This document shows, piece after piece, positions 27,697-38,484 of a DNA stretch of 64,000 nt; the stretch's first letter is position 1; every line of letters starts with the position of its first letter. The translations under genes and the position numbers were made by a program. Origin of the DNA: Synechococcus sp. CBW1004 (lineage in GTDB: Bacteria; Cyanobacteriota; Cyanobacteriia; PCC-6307; Cyanobiaceae); assembly GCF_015840715.1 (NCBI RefSeq), contig NZ_CP060397.1:1302001-1366000 (forward strand), read 5' to 3'. The notes under the pieces were generated by a model. That model saw only the letters and a list, made by a program, of their open reading frames with translations, had not been told where the DNA came from and made no database searches.

Positions 27697-28599
27697 ATGG
27701 CCCGCGACCCCCGGCTGACTTCGGTGCTGCTGCTGGCGTACCGGCGCCCGAACACCACCGCCCGGGTGCTGGAGGCGCTGCGGGTGGTTCAGCCCCGCAG
27801 GCTGTTCGTGGCCTGCGACGGGCCTCGGCCGGACGACGCCGCCGAGCTGCAGGCCTGCGCTGCCACGCGCCAGCTGATCGAGACCGCGATCGACTGGCCC
27901 TGTGAGCTGACGCTGCTGCTGCGCGAGGAGAACCGGGGCTGCCGCCGCGGCGTGAGCGAGGCGATCGACTGGTTCTTCGCGCAGGTGGAGGAGGGCATCG
28001 TGCTGGAGGACGACATCGTGGCCTCGCCGGCCTTCTTCGCGTTCTGCAGCGAGCTGCTGGAGCGCTACCGCGACGACCGGCGGGTGGGCGTGATCAGCGG
28101 CAGCAACTTCCAGCCACAACGACCGCGCGACGGGGCCAGCTACTACTTCTCCATCTACAACCACTGCTGGGGCTGGGCGAGCTGGCGGCGGGCCTGGGCC
28201 GCCTATGACGCCGACCTGCAGGGATGGCCCGCCTTCCGGGACCAGGGCTGGCTGGAGGACCTGGGGGGCCGCCGCTTCGCCCGCTACTGGACCTCCTGCC
28301 TGGAGCGGGTGCACCGGGGTGACTGCGACACCTGGGACTACATCTGGCCCTGCAGCTGCAGAGCTGGCGCCAGGCCCCCGCCCTCGGCTGGAACGCCTTC
28401 GCCGCCGCCGAGCTGCTCAGCCGCGAGCAGCGCTGGGGGGAGGCGGCGGCGGCCTACCGCGCCGCCCTGGAGGCCCTGCCCGACCAGGCCTGGATCGCGC
28501 CGCTGCTACAGCGCCATGAGGGCCTGGGCCTGTTCGGCGGCGAGCGGCTGGCCGACGGCTTCAGCAACGCCGCCTACCGGGTGTGGTGCCAGGGCTTAG
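27697..28599 (+). pseudogene. Nucleotide-sugar glycosyltransferase, C-terminally truncated, out-of-frame tail
   Basis: The first ~217 residues (to DTWDYIW at 28347) match the GT-A type sugar-transferase family: [39 protein letters not shown], then EEGIVLEDDIVASPAFF with the DxD metal site, and FSIYNHCWGWASWRRAW. Family members continue for another 60-80 residues. Here the frame instead reads 84 residues of Pro/Ser/Ala-rich sequence that is the wrong frame of the next gene. So this is a 5' gene fragment joined to another glycosyltransferase. It starts 9 bp after the repeat protein. Confidence 0.8.
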
Positions 28600-30143
28600 A
28601 GCCACCGCTGGCCGCCGCCGCTGGCGTGCCCGACACCCTGCCGCCCGACTGGCATGCCGACCTCGCCCCCGAGGCCGTGCTGCGCCCCGGTGCCCTGGCC
28701 TGGCTGCGGGGCTGGCTGGCACGGCAGGGAGACGGCGCCGATCTCCTCTACGGCGACGAGGACCGCCTGGATGGGGCGGGCCGGCGCCACGCCCCCTGGT
28801 TCAAGCCCGGCTGGGTGCCGGAGAGCTTCTGGAGCACCCCCTGGCTGGGCAGCGGCTCCTTCTGGCGGATCTCCTGGCTGCAGTGCCACGGCCTCTGGCC
28901 CCCTCCCTCCTCCGGCGCCTCCGGCGCTGCCGGCAGCGTGGCAGCGGGCAGTGGCGCGGCGGGCGGTGGCGGGCCGGACGGGCTCGCCCAATGGCAGTGG
29001 CAGCTGCGGGCCCTGGAGCAGCGCCCGCGCCTCGCCCACCTGCCGCGGATCCTGATCCACCGCCGCACGGGCGACGCCAGCGGGATGCCCGGCGGCATTG
29101 GTGCACTACCCACTGCCACGCTGGCCGCGGCCCTGGCCGACCACCTGCGGCGCAGCGGCGAGGGCCCCGTGCTGGTGCAGCCCCTCCCTGCCCTCACCAG
29201 CACCGCCGGCACTACCAGCGGGTCCGCCGCCACTGAGGAGCCGCGCTTCGGGCTCAGCTGGGCCGTACCGCCCACCTGGCGCATGAGCGTGGTGGTGCTC
29301 AGCCGCGACCGGCCCGATCTGCTGCAGCGCTGCCTGTCCAGCGTCGAGGCCAACGCCGCGGTGGCCCGCCGCCGCGGCCTGGATCTGGAGTGGATCCTGG
29401 TGGACAACGGCTCCCGCCTTGAGGCCACCGCCGCGCTGCTGCACCACTGGCGGCAGCGCCCCGGCAGCCGCCTGCACGTGCTGCCGCTCGATCAACCGTT
29501 CAACTGGAGCCTGCTCAACAACCGCGCCGCCGCCACCAGCCGCGCCGAGCTGCTGCTGTTCCTCAACAACGACATCGAGGCGCCCGCTCCCTCCTCCGGC
29601 AGCGACTGGCTGGCGGTGATGGTCGGCCAGGCCCTGCGCCCGGCGATCGGAGCCGTCGGCGCCCGGCTGCTCTATCGCGACGGCTCCCTCCAGCACGCCG
29701 GCCTGCTGCCGCCGCTGGGCCAGGGCTGTGAGCATCCCTACCGCCATCTCTCGCCGACGCGGCTGCCCCATCGGGGCCGCGCCGGGTTCCTCACCGGCTG
29801 GCCGGCCGTCACCGGCGCCTGCCTGATGGTGCGCCGGACGCTGTGGCAGCGCAGCGGCGGCTTCGATCCGGCGCTGCCGGTGGAGGGCAATGACGTGGAC
29901 TTCTGCCTGCGGCTCGGCCACCTCGGCCTGCGCCATGTGGTCTGCCCGGAGGCCACCCTCCTGCATCACGAGGGCGCCAGCCGCGACCTCAGCCGCAGCG
30001 CCACCTGGGGGCCGGCCCAGGCCCTGCTGCAGCGGCGCTGGCCCGGGGCGATGGCCCAGGCCGCTCCCTGGTGGCCCCGGGCCTGCAGCCTCGAAACCAC
30101 CGATGGCCGCCCCCGCGAGCTGGCGGGCCGCGGCTGGCCCTAG
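28581..30143 (+). pseudogene. Two-domain GT2 glycosyltransferase, N-terminally truncated
   Basis: Protein-like sequence in this frame begins at about 28341 (LALQLQSWRQAPALGWNAFA, a TPR-like helix pair), but there is a stop at 28320 and no start codon until GTG 28581, so the 5' part is missing. It continues with a first GT2-like domain (DLLYGDEDRLDGAG...APWFKPGW), an Ala/Gly linker, and a second GT2 domain (SVVVLSRDRPDLLQRCLSSV, FLNNDIEAP with the DxD-like site, EGNDVDFCLRLGHLG). Such proteins build surface glycans. Its TAG stop at 30141-30143 is formed by the target TA plus the first base of the IS630 element. Confidence 0.8.
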
Positions 30144-30154
30144 TGTGCCGTCCC
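30143..30154 (+). repeat. IS630 left inverted repeat
   Basis: GTGTGCCGTCCC, matched in reverse complement at 31278-31289. The preceding TA is the duplicated target. Confidence 0.9.
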
Positions 30155-30200
30155 GCAAATAGCCGCTACAATATGAAGTGTCTCCCGAGGGGGTCGTTTC

Positions 30201-31292
30201 ATGCCAAGCGGGCGCCCCATGGCTCCTCTGGAGCTGTCGGCTGATGAGGCCAGCCAGCTCCAGAGCCTGGCTGGATCAAGGTCCTTGCCCCATTCGATCG
30301 TTCAGCGGGCGCAGATCGTCCTGGCCTGCGCAGCTGGTGACACCAACACCTCAGTTGCCAAGCGATTTGGCGTTCGCAGCGCAACGGTGGGCAAATGGCG
30401 GCAGCGCTACCTCGATCTGGGGATCGAGGGGCTGCACGACGAGCTCCGTTCAGGCCGCCCGCGGACCTATGAGGACGACACGGTGGCGGAGGTGATCAAC
30501 CGAGCCCTGCAGAGCAAGCCAACCGATGGCAGCACGCACTGGAGCGCTCGGACTTTGGCCGCAGAAACAGGGATCTCCAAGTCCACGGTTCACCGCTGGC
30601 TGCAGACCTTCTCGCTCCAGCCCCACCGGCAGAAATCGTTCAAGCTCTCCACCGATCCGTTCTTTGTGGAGAAGGTTCGGGACATCGTTGGCCTGTACCT
30701 GAACCCGCCCGACAAGGCGATGGTGCTCTGCGTCGACGAGAAGACGCAGATCCAGGCCCTCGACCGCACCCAACCGCTGCTGCCCATGGGGCTGGGCTAC
30801 GTGGAGGGTGTGACGCATGACTACATCCGCCACGGCACCACGACCCTGTTTGCCGCGCTGGACGTGGCGACCGGTGAGGTAATCACTCAGTGCAAACCCC
30901 GGCACCGCCACCAGGAGTTCCTGGGGTTCCTCAGGCAGATCGAGAAGTCCGTCCCCGAGGATCTGGACCTGCACTTGATCGTGGACAACTACTGCACCCA
31001 CAAGCACGCCAAGGTGCGTGCCTGGCTGGCCCAGCGTCCCCGTTTCCACGTCCACTACACCCCCACCTACGCCTCCTGGCTCAACCAGGTGGAGCGCTGG
31101 TTTGGACTGATCACCCAGCGGGCAATCCGGCGCGGCAGCTTCTCCAGCGTCAAAGAGCTGATCGCCAGGATCGAGCAGTTTGTGGCCGCCTACAACACGA
31201 CCAAGGCCCCGTTCAACTGGACGGCGACAGCTGACTCAATCCTGGAGAAGCTCCAGCGGCTTTGTGCGCAAATCTCTGGGACGGCACACTAG
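30201..31292 (+). CDS. IS630-family transposase
   Basis: 363 residues. The N-terminal helix-turn-helix region (AKRFGVRSATVGKWRQRYLD, then ISKSTVHRWLQTF) binds the ends. The DDE catalytic residues are in LCVDEKTQIQALDR, LHLIVDNYCTHKH and SWLNQVERWFGLI. No frameshift or internal stop, so it may be active. GAGGGGG about 10 nt upstream of ATG 30201 is a good ribosome site. The TAG stop uses the duplicated target TA plus the next flanking G, so the reading frame ends just outside the element. Confidence 0.95.
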   Translation: MPSGRPMAPLELSADEASQLQSLAGSRSLPHSIVQRAQIVLACAAGDTNTSVAKRFGVRSATVGKWRQRYLDLGIEGLHDELRSGRPRTYEDDTVAEVINRALQSKPTDGSTHWSARTLAAETGISKSTVHRWLQTFSLQPHRQKSFKLSTDPFFVEKVRDIVGLYLNPPDKAMVLCVDEKTQIQALDRTQPLLPMGLGYVEGVTHDYIRHGTTTLFAALDVATGEVITQCKPRHRHQEFLGFLRQIEKSVPEDLDLHLIVDNYCTHKHAKVRAWLAQRPRFHVHYTPTYASWLNQVERWFGLITQRAIRRGSFSSVKELIARIEQFVAAYNTTKAPFNWTATADSILEKLQRLCAQISGTAH

Positions 31293-31901
31293 GTAGACGA
31301 AGAGGTTGGCCAGATCCTGGATCAGCCACTGGCTCCACAGCCAGCCGCTGGCCAGCCACTGCAGCACCAGGGCCGCACCTGCCACCGCCACCGATCCGCC
31401 GCCCTCGCATCCCCCCGGTTGCTCTGCTCCGGCGGTCGCGGACCGCGCCGCCCACCACCGGCCCGCCAGGACGGCGGCGCCGTAGACCAGCAGCCCCACC
31501 CCCAGCGCCAGCCCGTAGCCCAGCAGCGAGCGGCGCAGCAGGGCCGGCAGGTTGGCGGGCGAGAAGGCTGTCAGCACCAGAAACGAGGTGCTCACCGGCA
31601 CCCCCGCCTGGGTGAGCAGCAGCACCGCCAGAGGCGGCAGCAGCTCCGGCCAGCCGAACAGCTCCGGTGCCGGGTAGGAGGCCAGCCGCCCCCAGCTGGC
31701 GTCGCCGCCGTTGCGCCACCAGCCGAGCAGCAGCACACCGCAGAGCACGGCGCACAGGGCCAGCGCCTGCAGCCAGCGGGGCGTGCGGCCGCGGTTCGCC
31801 TGCAGGAAGGGGCCCAGCGTCTGCAGGGAGTCGTTGCCGATCACCGCCCACGACGCCAGCAAAAAGCCCGCCAGCTGCAGAGGAGACAGGGCTGCGTCCA
31901 C
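31236..31901 (-). pseudogene. Multi-span membrane protein, 3' end removed at the IS630 insertion
   Basis: About 203 native residues from GTG 31901 (MDAALSPLQLAGFLLASWAV) with five or six hydrophobic spans and the block AVIGNDSLQTLGPFL, as in a cyanobacterial family of about 300-residue permease-like proteins that share a GNDSLQTLG..F motif. The native frame ends at LANLFVYL (31293), where the IS begins. The last 19 codons (VCRPRDLRTKPLELLQD) are IS sequence. The missing C-terminal third is not found on the other side of the element. Transport substrate unknown. Confidence 0.75.
31278..31289 (-). repeat. IS630 right inverted repeat
   Basis: GGGACGGCACAC, perfect partner of 30143-30154, followed by the TA duplication at 31290-31291. 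Confidence 0.9.
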
Positions 31902-31950
31902 CTCGCCTCCACGGCGGCCGTGTGGAAGGGAGGCTAGGGACGGCCGCCCC

Positions 31951-33438
31951 TCAGCTCCTCAGCCAGTCGGTGACGCCGCCGGGCCGGTCGATCAGCTCAA
32001 TCCCCTGGACCTTCAGCTGGGCCCGGATCGCATCGGCCGTGGCGAAGTCGCGGGCGGCCTTGGCCTGCAGGCGCCGGGTGATCAACGCCTCGATCTCGGC
32101 ATCGCCCGGGCCGGCGGCGGCCTGCCCCGGACGCTCCGCCCGCAGGCCAAGCACGGCGGCCAGCTCGGCCAGGAGGGCGCCACGGGCCTGCAGTTCGCCC
32201 CCGCGGGCCTCCTCAGCGGCGGCCTGGTCCCCACGTTCGACCCGATTGGCGAGGGCCCGCAGCGGCCGGGCCAGCTCAAACAGCACTGCCAGCGCCGCTG
32301 CGGTGTTGAGGTCGTCGTCCATCGCCGCGATGAAGCGGTCGCGGGCGGCGGCCAGCTCGGGGGGCAGCGCCGCGGCCTCTGAGGCGACCCTGGCCGAGGA
32401 GACGGCGTCCTGAGCGTCGTCAACGCCGGTTCCCGTCTCCGCGTCGACCAGCACCAGGGCGGCATCGAGGCCCTTCCAGCCGGTGGCGGCGGCCTCCAGG
32501 GCCTCGGCGGTGAAGTCGAGCGGTTTGCGGTAGTGGGCCTGCAGCACGAACAGGCGCAGCGTCATCGGGCTGACACCGCTCTCGAGCAGGGCGCGGATGG
32601 TGGTGAAGTTGCCGAGCGATTTGCTCATCTTCTCGCCACCGACATTGACCATGCCGTTATGCAGCCAGGTGCGGGCCAGCTGCTGGCCGCTGGCCGCCTC
32701 CGACTGGGCGATCTCGTTCTCGTGGTGCGGAAAGATCAGATCGGCGCCCCCCAGATGGATGTCGATCGTGTCGCCCAGCTCCTGGCGCACCATCGCCGAG
32801 CATTCGATGTGCCAGCCCGGCCGGCCCGGCCCCCAGGGGGACGGGTAGCTCGGTTCGCCGGGTTTGGCGCCCTTCCAGAGGGCGAAGTCGAAGGGATGGC
32901 GTTTGCGGGCCTCCTCCTCATTGCCGGTGCGGCCGCTGGCGCCCTCGCGCTGCTCCTCGATGTCCCGGCCGGAGAGCTTGCCGTAATCCGCCTGCTGCAT
33001 CACGGCGAAGAACACATCGCCATCGGCGGAATAGGCGGCCCCCTTCGCCTCCAGCTCACCGATCAGGGTGCGGATGCCATCGAGGCAGCGCGTCGCCCGG
33101 GGCATGCGATCGGCGCGCAGGATGTTGAGCGCATCCATGTCCTGGAAGTAGGCGTCGATGTTGCGCTCACTCACCGCCTCCATCGTGCTGCCCTCCTCGG
33201 CGGCACGGCGCAGGATCTTGTCGTCGATGTCGGTGAAGTTCTGCACGAAGGTCACCGCATAGCCACGCCAGATCAGATAGCGGCGCAGCACATCCCAGAC
33301 GATGTAGCTGCGGGCATGGCCGAGGTGGCAGAGGTCGTAGACGGTGACGCCGCAGCAGTAGATGCTTACCCGAGGCGGGTCGAGCGGCACGAAATCCTGC
33401 TTGCTACGGGTGAGGGTATTGGTGAGCCGAAGGGTCAA
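31951..33438 (-). CDS. cysS: Cysteinyl-tRNA synthetase
   Basis: 495 residues, class I. The HIGH motif is [12 protein letters not shown] and KMSKS lies in [12 protein letters not shown]. Zinc ligands are the Cys of YCCGVTVYD, the Cys of WHIECSAMV, and the His/Glu of [12 protein letters not shown]. The start is TTG 33438 ([12 protein letters not shown]), where homologues begin. Full length, with an Ala-rich insert around residues 365-385. It begins 19 bp after the stop of the low-GC gene on the same strand. Confidence 0.97.
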   Translation of the reverse strand: MTLRLTNTLTRSKQDFVPLDPPRVSIYCCGVTVYDLCHLGHARSYIVWDVLRRYLIWRGYAVTFVQNFTDIDDKILRRAAEEGSTMEAVSERNIDAYFQDMDALNILRADRMPRATRCLDGIRTLIGELEAKGAAYSADGDVFFAVMQQADYGKLSGRDIEEQREGASGRTGNEEEARKRHPFDFALWKGAKPGEPSYPSPWGPGRPGWHIECSAMVRQELGDTIDIHLGGADLIFPHHENEIAQSEAASGQQLARTWLHNGMVNVGGEKMSKSLGNFTTIRALLESGVSPMTLRLFVLQAHYRKPLDFTAEALEAAATGWKGLDAALVLVDAETGTGVDDAQDAVSSARVASEAAALPPELAAARDRFIAAMDDDLNTAAALAVLFELARPLRALANRVERGDQAAAEEARGGELQARGALLAELAAVLGLRAERPGQAAAGPGDAEIEALITRRLQAKAARDFATADAIRAQLKVQGIELIDRPGGVTDWLRS

Positions 33439-33457
33439 AACAGGAAGCAGCCGCTGG

Positions 33458-34681
33458 TCAGAACGAATAAGTCAGACGGCCGTAGTATCGAGTCTCACAG
33501 GGATCATTCGTACAGGTGTCCTGGATGTAGGAGGGGGTATTACCGAGGAAATCAATCGCGTAAAACGATGCGGTGAATGGCAGATCATTGAAGGGGCGCA
33601 ACGAGACACCGGCACCAAGCCCATAGCCGAACCATTCCACCCCGAACGACAGACGATCACTGACCGCCAGGCTGACTGCACCCACAGGCCCCCAGTAGCA
33701 ATCGGTACCCTTGGGGTAATTGTTGCTACTGATATTATTGCCACCGATGCAGTTAGTCTGCCCTAAGACGCCATTACCACTGTAGCCGAAGAAATCCGAG
33801 CCAATGCCCGCAGTAGCCACCAGCACAGCAGGCTTTTCCGCACGCGAGAGAGGCACTGCCTGGGACAACAATAGATAATAATTACGACCCAAGTCCGTTT
33901 GATTGTCGAATTGCACGATCTGTTCACCCCCGAAGGCAATACCAAGGGTTGGAGTAAGGTTGAGAGCCCCCTTGAAGCCAAGACTCTGTGCCGAACCAAA
34001 ACTGGTGTTACGGTCGCTGAGACTCTGTATCGTCCAATTCAGGCCAAGACTGGCATTAGCCCCTCGCAGCGGCGTGACCTCCAGCAGAATCTCACCATCA
34101 GCGCACTCTGTCCAGCTTTCACCATTTGGCACGCTACAGGTTCGTGTGCGACTGGTACCCGCCAGTTGCCCAGAGAAAATGAACTGCTGATCCTGGGCAA
34201 AAGCATTGGGCAACTTGATGCCGATATCTGGATAGGGATAACCATTGACCGTAAAGCCCCGACCGACGCCACGCACCTTGGCAATGCCGGTCGAAGGGGG
34301 CCGGGCGACATCGGCGGGCCCATTTTGCCAGGTGGAGGTCTGGGGACGGCTGGCATCGATCGTCTGCCAGCCGGAGTCCGCGGGCTGAGCAGGGGCGGCG
34401 GTCCAGACAGGAGCGGTGCTCACAACCCGGGACGCGCCCCACACCGGAACGGTCTGCTGAGGGGATGCCGCCTGAGCCGCAGGAGCGAGACCCGTCAACA
34501 GAGACAGGGAGTGGAAAGCAAACAACAGCGGCAGGCCGGCGAGAACCTGCGTCCGATCGGACTGATTCGACAACAAGCTTCGATCAGCCCTGGAGGAGCT
34601 GAGCGACAAAGGTTGCGAAAATAAGGAAGGACCCTGACGCTTCAAAAAAGACAACAGGCGGAGATTCAGCGACACCGTCAA
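33458..34681 (-). CDS. Outer-membrane beta-barrel-like protein, low-GC gene
   Basis: 407 residues. A long N-terminal region with a hydrophobic segment near residue 50 ending AAQAAS looks like a late signal peptide, so the true start may be downstream. The mature part has a Trp/Pro/Ser-rich linker, then alternating strands ([32 protein letters not shown]) and ends in YGRLTYSF with the terminal Phe expected of an outer-membrane barrel. Base composition is about 50-55% GC against about 70% around it. No family recognised; possibly acquired. Confidence 0.65.
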   Translation of the reverse strand: MTVSLNLRLLSFLKRQGPSLFSQPLSLSSSRADRSLLSNQSDRTQVLAGLPLLFAFHSLSLLTGLAPAAQAASPQQTVPVWGASRVVSTAPVWTAAPAQPADSGWQTIDASRPQTSTWQNGPADVARPPSTGIAKVRGVGRGFTVNGYPYPDIGIKLPNAFAQDQQFIFSGQLAGTSRTRTCSVPNGESWTECADGEILLEVTPLRGANASLGLNWTIQSLSDRNTSFGSAQSLGFKGALNLTPTLGIAFGGEQIVQFDNQTDLGRNYYLLLSQAVPLSRAEKPAVLVATAGIGSDFFGYSGNGVLGQTNCIGGNNISSNNYPKGTDCYWGPVGAVSLAVSDRLSFGVEWFGYGLGAGVSLRPFNDLPFTASFYAIDFLGNTPSYIQDTCTNDPCETRYYGRLTYSF

Positions 34682-34749
34682 CCCCCGTCAAGCCGCAAGC
34701 CCGCGCAATCTACAGGACTCGGCCCTTCCCAGCCAGGTCCGGCAGAGCG

Positions 34750-35865
34750 CTAGCCGCCGCGGCCGGCCTGCAGGCGCTGCTGCATGCGTTCGCACCAGGG
34801 GCGGTGGGCCAGATACCAGCGCACCGTGGCCTCCAGACCGCTCTCCAGGTCGTGGCGGGGGCGCCAGCCCAGCTCCGCTTCGATCCGGGCCGGGTCGATC
34901 GCATAGCGGCGGTCGTGGCCGAGGCGGTCGGTGACACGGGTGATCAGGCGGGCGTGGGGAGCTCCCTCCGGCTGGAGGCGATCGAGCAGGTCACAGAGGC
35001 GCTCCACCAGCTCCCGGTTGGCCCGTTCGCCATAGCCGCCGACGCAGTAGCTGCGCCCCGCCTGCCCGCGGGTGGCGGCCAGCAGCAGCGCATCGACGTG
35101 ATCCTCCACGTACAGCCAGTCGCGCACGTTGGCGCCGTCGCCGTAGAGGGGGATCGGCTCGCCGGCCAGGGCGCGCAGGATCACCACCGGGATCAGCTTC
35201 TCGGGAAACTGCCAGGGGCCGTAGTTGTTGCTGCAGTTGGTGAGCACCACCGGCAGGCCGTAGGTGTGGTGCCAGGCATTCACCAGATGGTCGCTGCCGG
35301 CCTTGCTGGCCGAGTAGGGGCTGCGCGGGTCGTAGGGGGTGGTCTCGCTGAAGCGTCCCGTGGCTCTCAGGGAGCCGAACACCTCGTCGGTGCTGATGTG
35401 ATGCAGCCGGAAGTGCGGCCGGCGGGAGGCGCTCAGGCCCTCCCAGTGGCGGCGGGCCGCCTCCAGCAGGTGGAAGGTGCCCACCACATTGCTGCTGACG
35501 AAGGCGCCGGGCCCCTCGATCGAGCGGTCCACATGGCTTTCAGCAGCCAGATGCAGGATCAGATCGGGATCGGCCTGGCGCACCGCCGCCTCGGTGGCCG
35601 CCCCGTCGGACAGATCCACCTGCAGCAGCCGGTGCCGCGGCCCCTCGGGCCCCTCGGCGGCGGCACCGAGATCCGCCAGCACCGCCTCGATGCTCGTGAG
35701 ATCCCCCGCATAGCCGAGCTTGTCGAGGTTGAACACGGTGACGCTGCTGCCAGTGAGCAGCCGGCGCACCACCGCCCCGCCGATGAAGCCAGCCCCGCCG
35801 GTGACGAGCACGCGGCGGCAATCACCCAGCAGCTCGGGGAGATCGAACAGGGGGGCGGAGGTCAT
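34750..35865 (-). CDS. rfbB: dTDP-glucose 4,6-dehydratase
   Basis: 371 residues, extended SDR. The NAD loop is VTGGAGFIGGAVVRRLL, the catalytic Thr/Asp/Glu region is HHISTDEVFGSLRATGRF, and the YxxxK pair is YSASKAGSD. It makes dTDP-4-keto-6-deoxyglucose, step two of dTDP-L-rhamnose synthesis for O-antigen or sheath polysaccharide. Last gene of rfbA-C-D-B on the minus strand, 78 bp after rfbD. The length and ATG start are normal. Confidence 0.97.
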   Translation of the reverse strand: MTSAPLFDLPELLGDCRRVLVTGGAGFIGGAVVRRLLTGSSVTVFNLDKLGYAGDLTSIEAVLADLGAAAEGPEGPRHRLLQVDLSDGAATEAAVRQADPDLILHLAAESHVDRSIEGPGAFVSSNVVGTFHLLEAARRHWEGLSASRRPHFRLHHISTDEVFGSLRATGRFSETTPYDPRSPYSASKAGSDHLVNAWHHTYGLPVVLTNCSNNYGPWQFPEKLIPVVILRALAGEPIPLYGDGANVRDWLYVEDHVDALLLAATRGQAGRSYCVGGYGERANRELVERLCDLLDRLQPEGAPHARLITRVTDRLGHDRRYAIDPARIEAELGWRPRHDLESGLEATVRWYLAHRPWCERMQQRLQAGRGG

Positions 35866-35943
35866 CGGGCGGCAGACAGAGAAAGGAGGGAAGGCGGCGG
35901 GGGAGACGGGCAGGGCCGTCCGACGGGAGCGTGATGGCTGCGC

Positions 35944-36846
35944 TCAGCCGCCGCGGGCCGCCAGAGCGTCCAGCACCCCGGCCAGGGCCGAGCGCCAGTG
36001 CTGCGGCGCCAGTCCCAGGGCCTGGCGGGTCGCGCCACACTCCAGCAGCGAGTAGCTGGGCCGGCGGGCCGGTGTCGGATAGTCGGCCGTGCCGATCGGC
36101 CGCACGGCGGCGGCGCCCTGCAGCAGCCCCGCCGCCACCCCCAGTTCGCCGATCGCCACGGCGAAGTCGTACCAGCTGGCAGCGCCGGCATCACTCCAGT
36201 GCTGCAGCCCCGAAACGCCCCGATCGAGGGCGGCGATGCAGGCGGCCGCCAGACCAGGGGTGGCGGTGGGGCAACCCACCTGGTCGGCCACCACCGCCAG
36301 CTCCTGGCCCGCCGCGGCGCGCTCGGCATGGAGCCGCAGCATCGTCAGACAGAAATTGCGGCCGACGGGCCCGTACACCCAGCTGGTGCGCAGCACGCAG
36401 ACCCGATCGGCCGGCAGCAGGGCGGCGATGCGGCGTTCACCCTCAGCCTTGGTGGCGCCATACACGCCGAGCGGGCTGACGGGCTGCCCGGGGCGATAGG
36501 GGTGGCCCTGCTCGCCATCGAAGACGAAATCGGTGCTCACCTGCAGCAGCCGTCCCCCCTGCCCGGCGAGGGCTTCGGCGAAGGCCTGCGGCGCCCCGGC
36601 ATTCACCGCCAGGGCCAGCTCCGGCTCGCTCTCGGCACGGTCCACGGCGGTGTAGGCGCCGGCATTGAGCACCCAGTCGGGTCGGTGCTGCCGCACCGCC
36701 TGCCGGCAGGCCTCGGGGTCGGCCAGATCCAGTTCCCTGCGGCCGCAGGCGATCAGCTGCCAGTGGGCCGGTGCGGCGGCCACCAGGGCCTGCCCTAGCT
36801 GGCCCGCCGCGCCGGTGAGCAGCACCCGCACAGGCGCGCCGGTCAT
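35944..36846 (-). CDS. rfbD: dTDP-4-dehydrorhamnose reductase
   Basis: 300 residues. LLTGAAGQLGQALVAAAP is the NADPH loop, VSTDFVFDGEQGHPY and YGATKAEGERR (YxxxK) the active site. It performs the final reduction to dTDP-L-rhamnose. The ATG at 36846 overlaps the rfbC stop (ATGA), so it is translationally coupled. Confidence 0.96.
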   Translation of the reverse strand: MTGAPVRVLLTGAAGQLGQALVAAAPAHWQLIACGRRELDLADPEACRQAVRQHRPDWVLNAGAYTAVDRAESEPELALAVNAGAPQAFAEALAGQGGRLLQVSTDFVFDGEQGHPYRPGQPVSPLGVYGATKAEGERRIAALLPADRVCVLRTSWVYGPVGRNFCLTMLRLHAERAAAGQELAVVADQVGCPTATPGLAAACIAALDRGVSGLQHWSDAGAASWYDFAVAIGELGVAAGLLQGAAAVRPIGTADYPTPARRPSYSLLECGATRQALGLAPQHWRSALAGVLDALAARGG

Positions 36847-37427
36847 GGGAAGACGTCTCCGGCCACCTCGGCCTCCGTCAGATCCGGTGCGGCGGCGTCC
36901 TTGGGCGCCAGCAGCGGATCAAGGCCGCCGAGCTGATCGAGGGGCCAGGCGATCGCCAGGGCCGGATCATCCCAGCGCAGCGAGCGCTCGCAGTCGCGGC
37001 TCCAGAAGCCGCTGGCCTTGTACAGCACGTCGGCGCTCTCCGAGAGGGTGAGGAAGCCGTGGGCGAAGCCCACCGGGATCCACAGCTGGGCGTGGTTCTC
37101 GTCGCTCAGCACCGCCCCCACCCACTGTCCGTAGCTGGGCGAGGAACGGCGCAGATCCACCGCCACATCGAAGATCGCGCCGCTGACGCAGCGCACCAGC
37201 TTGGCCTGGGGTTCGGGTGGCAGCTGGTAGTGCAGGCCGCGCAGCACACCGCGGCTGGAGCGGGAGTGATTGTCCTGGTGGAACACCGGCACCTGCTCCA
37301 GCTCCACCCCGAGGGCCGCGGCGAAGCTGCGCTGGTTCCAGCTCTCCTGGAAGAAGCCACGCTCGTCGGCGAACAGACGCGGCGTGAGCAGCAGCGGGCC
37401 GTGGAGGGCAAAGGACTCGACCTGCAT
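36843..37427 (-). CDS. rfbC: dTDP-4-dehydrorhamnose 3,5-epimerase
   Basis: 194 residues from ATG 37427 (MQVESFALHGPLLLTPRLFA). Cupin fold: the signature FHQDNHSRSSRGVLRGLHYQ includes the catalytic histidine, and IPVGFAHGFLTLSE the second conserved block. It epimerises C3 and C5 before reduction by RfbD. One base separates it from the rfbA stop, and it overlaps rfbD by 4 bp. Confidence 0.97.
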   Translation of the reverse strand: MQVESFALHGPLLLTPRLFADERGFFQESWNQRSFAAALGVELEQVPVFHQDNHSRSSRGVLRGLHYQLPPEPQAKLVRCVSGAIFDVAVDLRRSSPSYGQWVGAVLSDENHAQLWIPVGFAHGFLTLSESADVLYKASGFWSRDCERSLRWDDPALAIAWPLDQLGGLDPLLAPKDAAAPDLTEAEVAGDVFP

Positions 37428-37428
37428 C

Positions 37429-38403
<975 letters not shown>

Positions 38404-38484
38404 CTCGGTGCAGGCAGGGAAGCGTTAGGGGAGCGGGACACACTCCCTGGGGCAGTGTCTCATCCAGAACGCGATGACCGGCTC

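Larger units (their letters stand above)
30143..31289 (+). mobile_element. IS630-family insertion sequence, complete
   Basis: 1147 bp bounded by perfect 12-bp inverted repeats (30143-30154 and 31278-31289) and flanked on both sides by TA (30141-30142 and 31290-31291) inside CTAG, the target signature of IS630/Tc1-mariner elements. It carries one intact transposase. The left flank is the end of a GT2 gene; the right flank is the interior of a membrane-protein gene on the other strand. The flanks do not make one sensible gene when joined, which points to a rearrangement at this site. Confidence 0.93.

Noticed and set aside
26263-28314. 683-codon minus-strand frame spanning dxr and the glycosyltransferase
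   Set aside because: It runs through the dxr region in the wrong frame and opposite the glycosyltransferase. Arg/Pro/Gly-rich composition without motifs.
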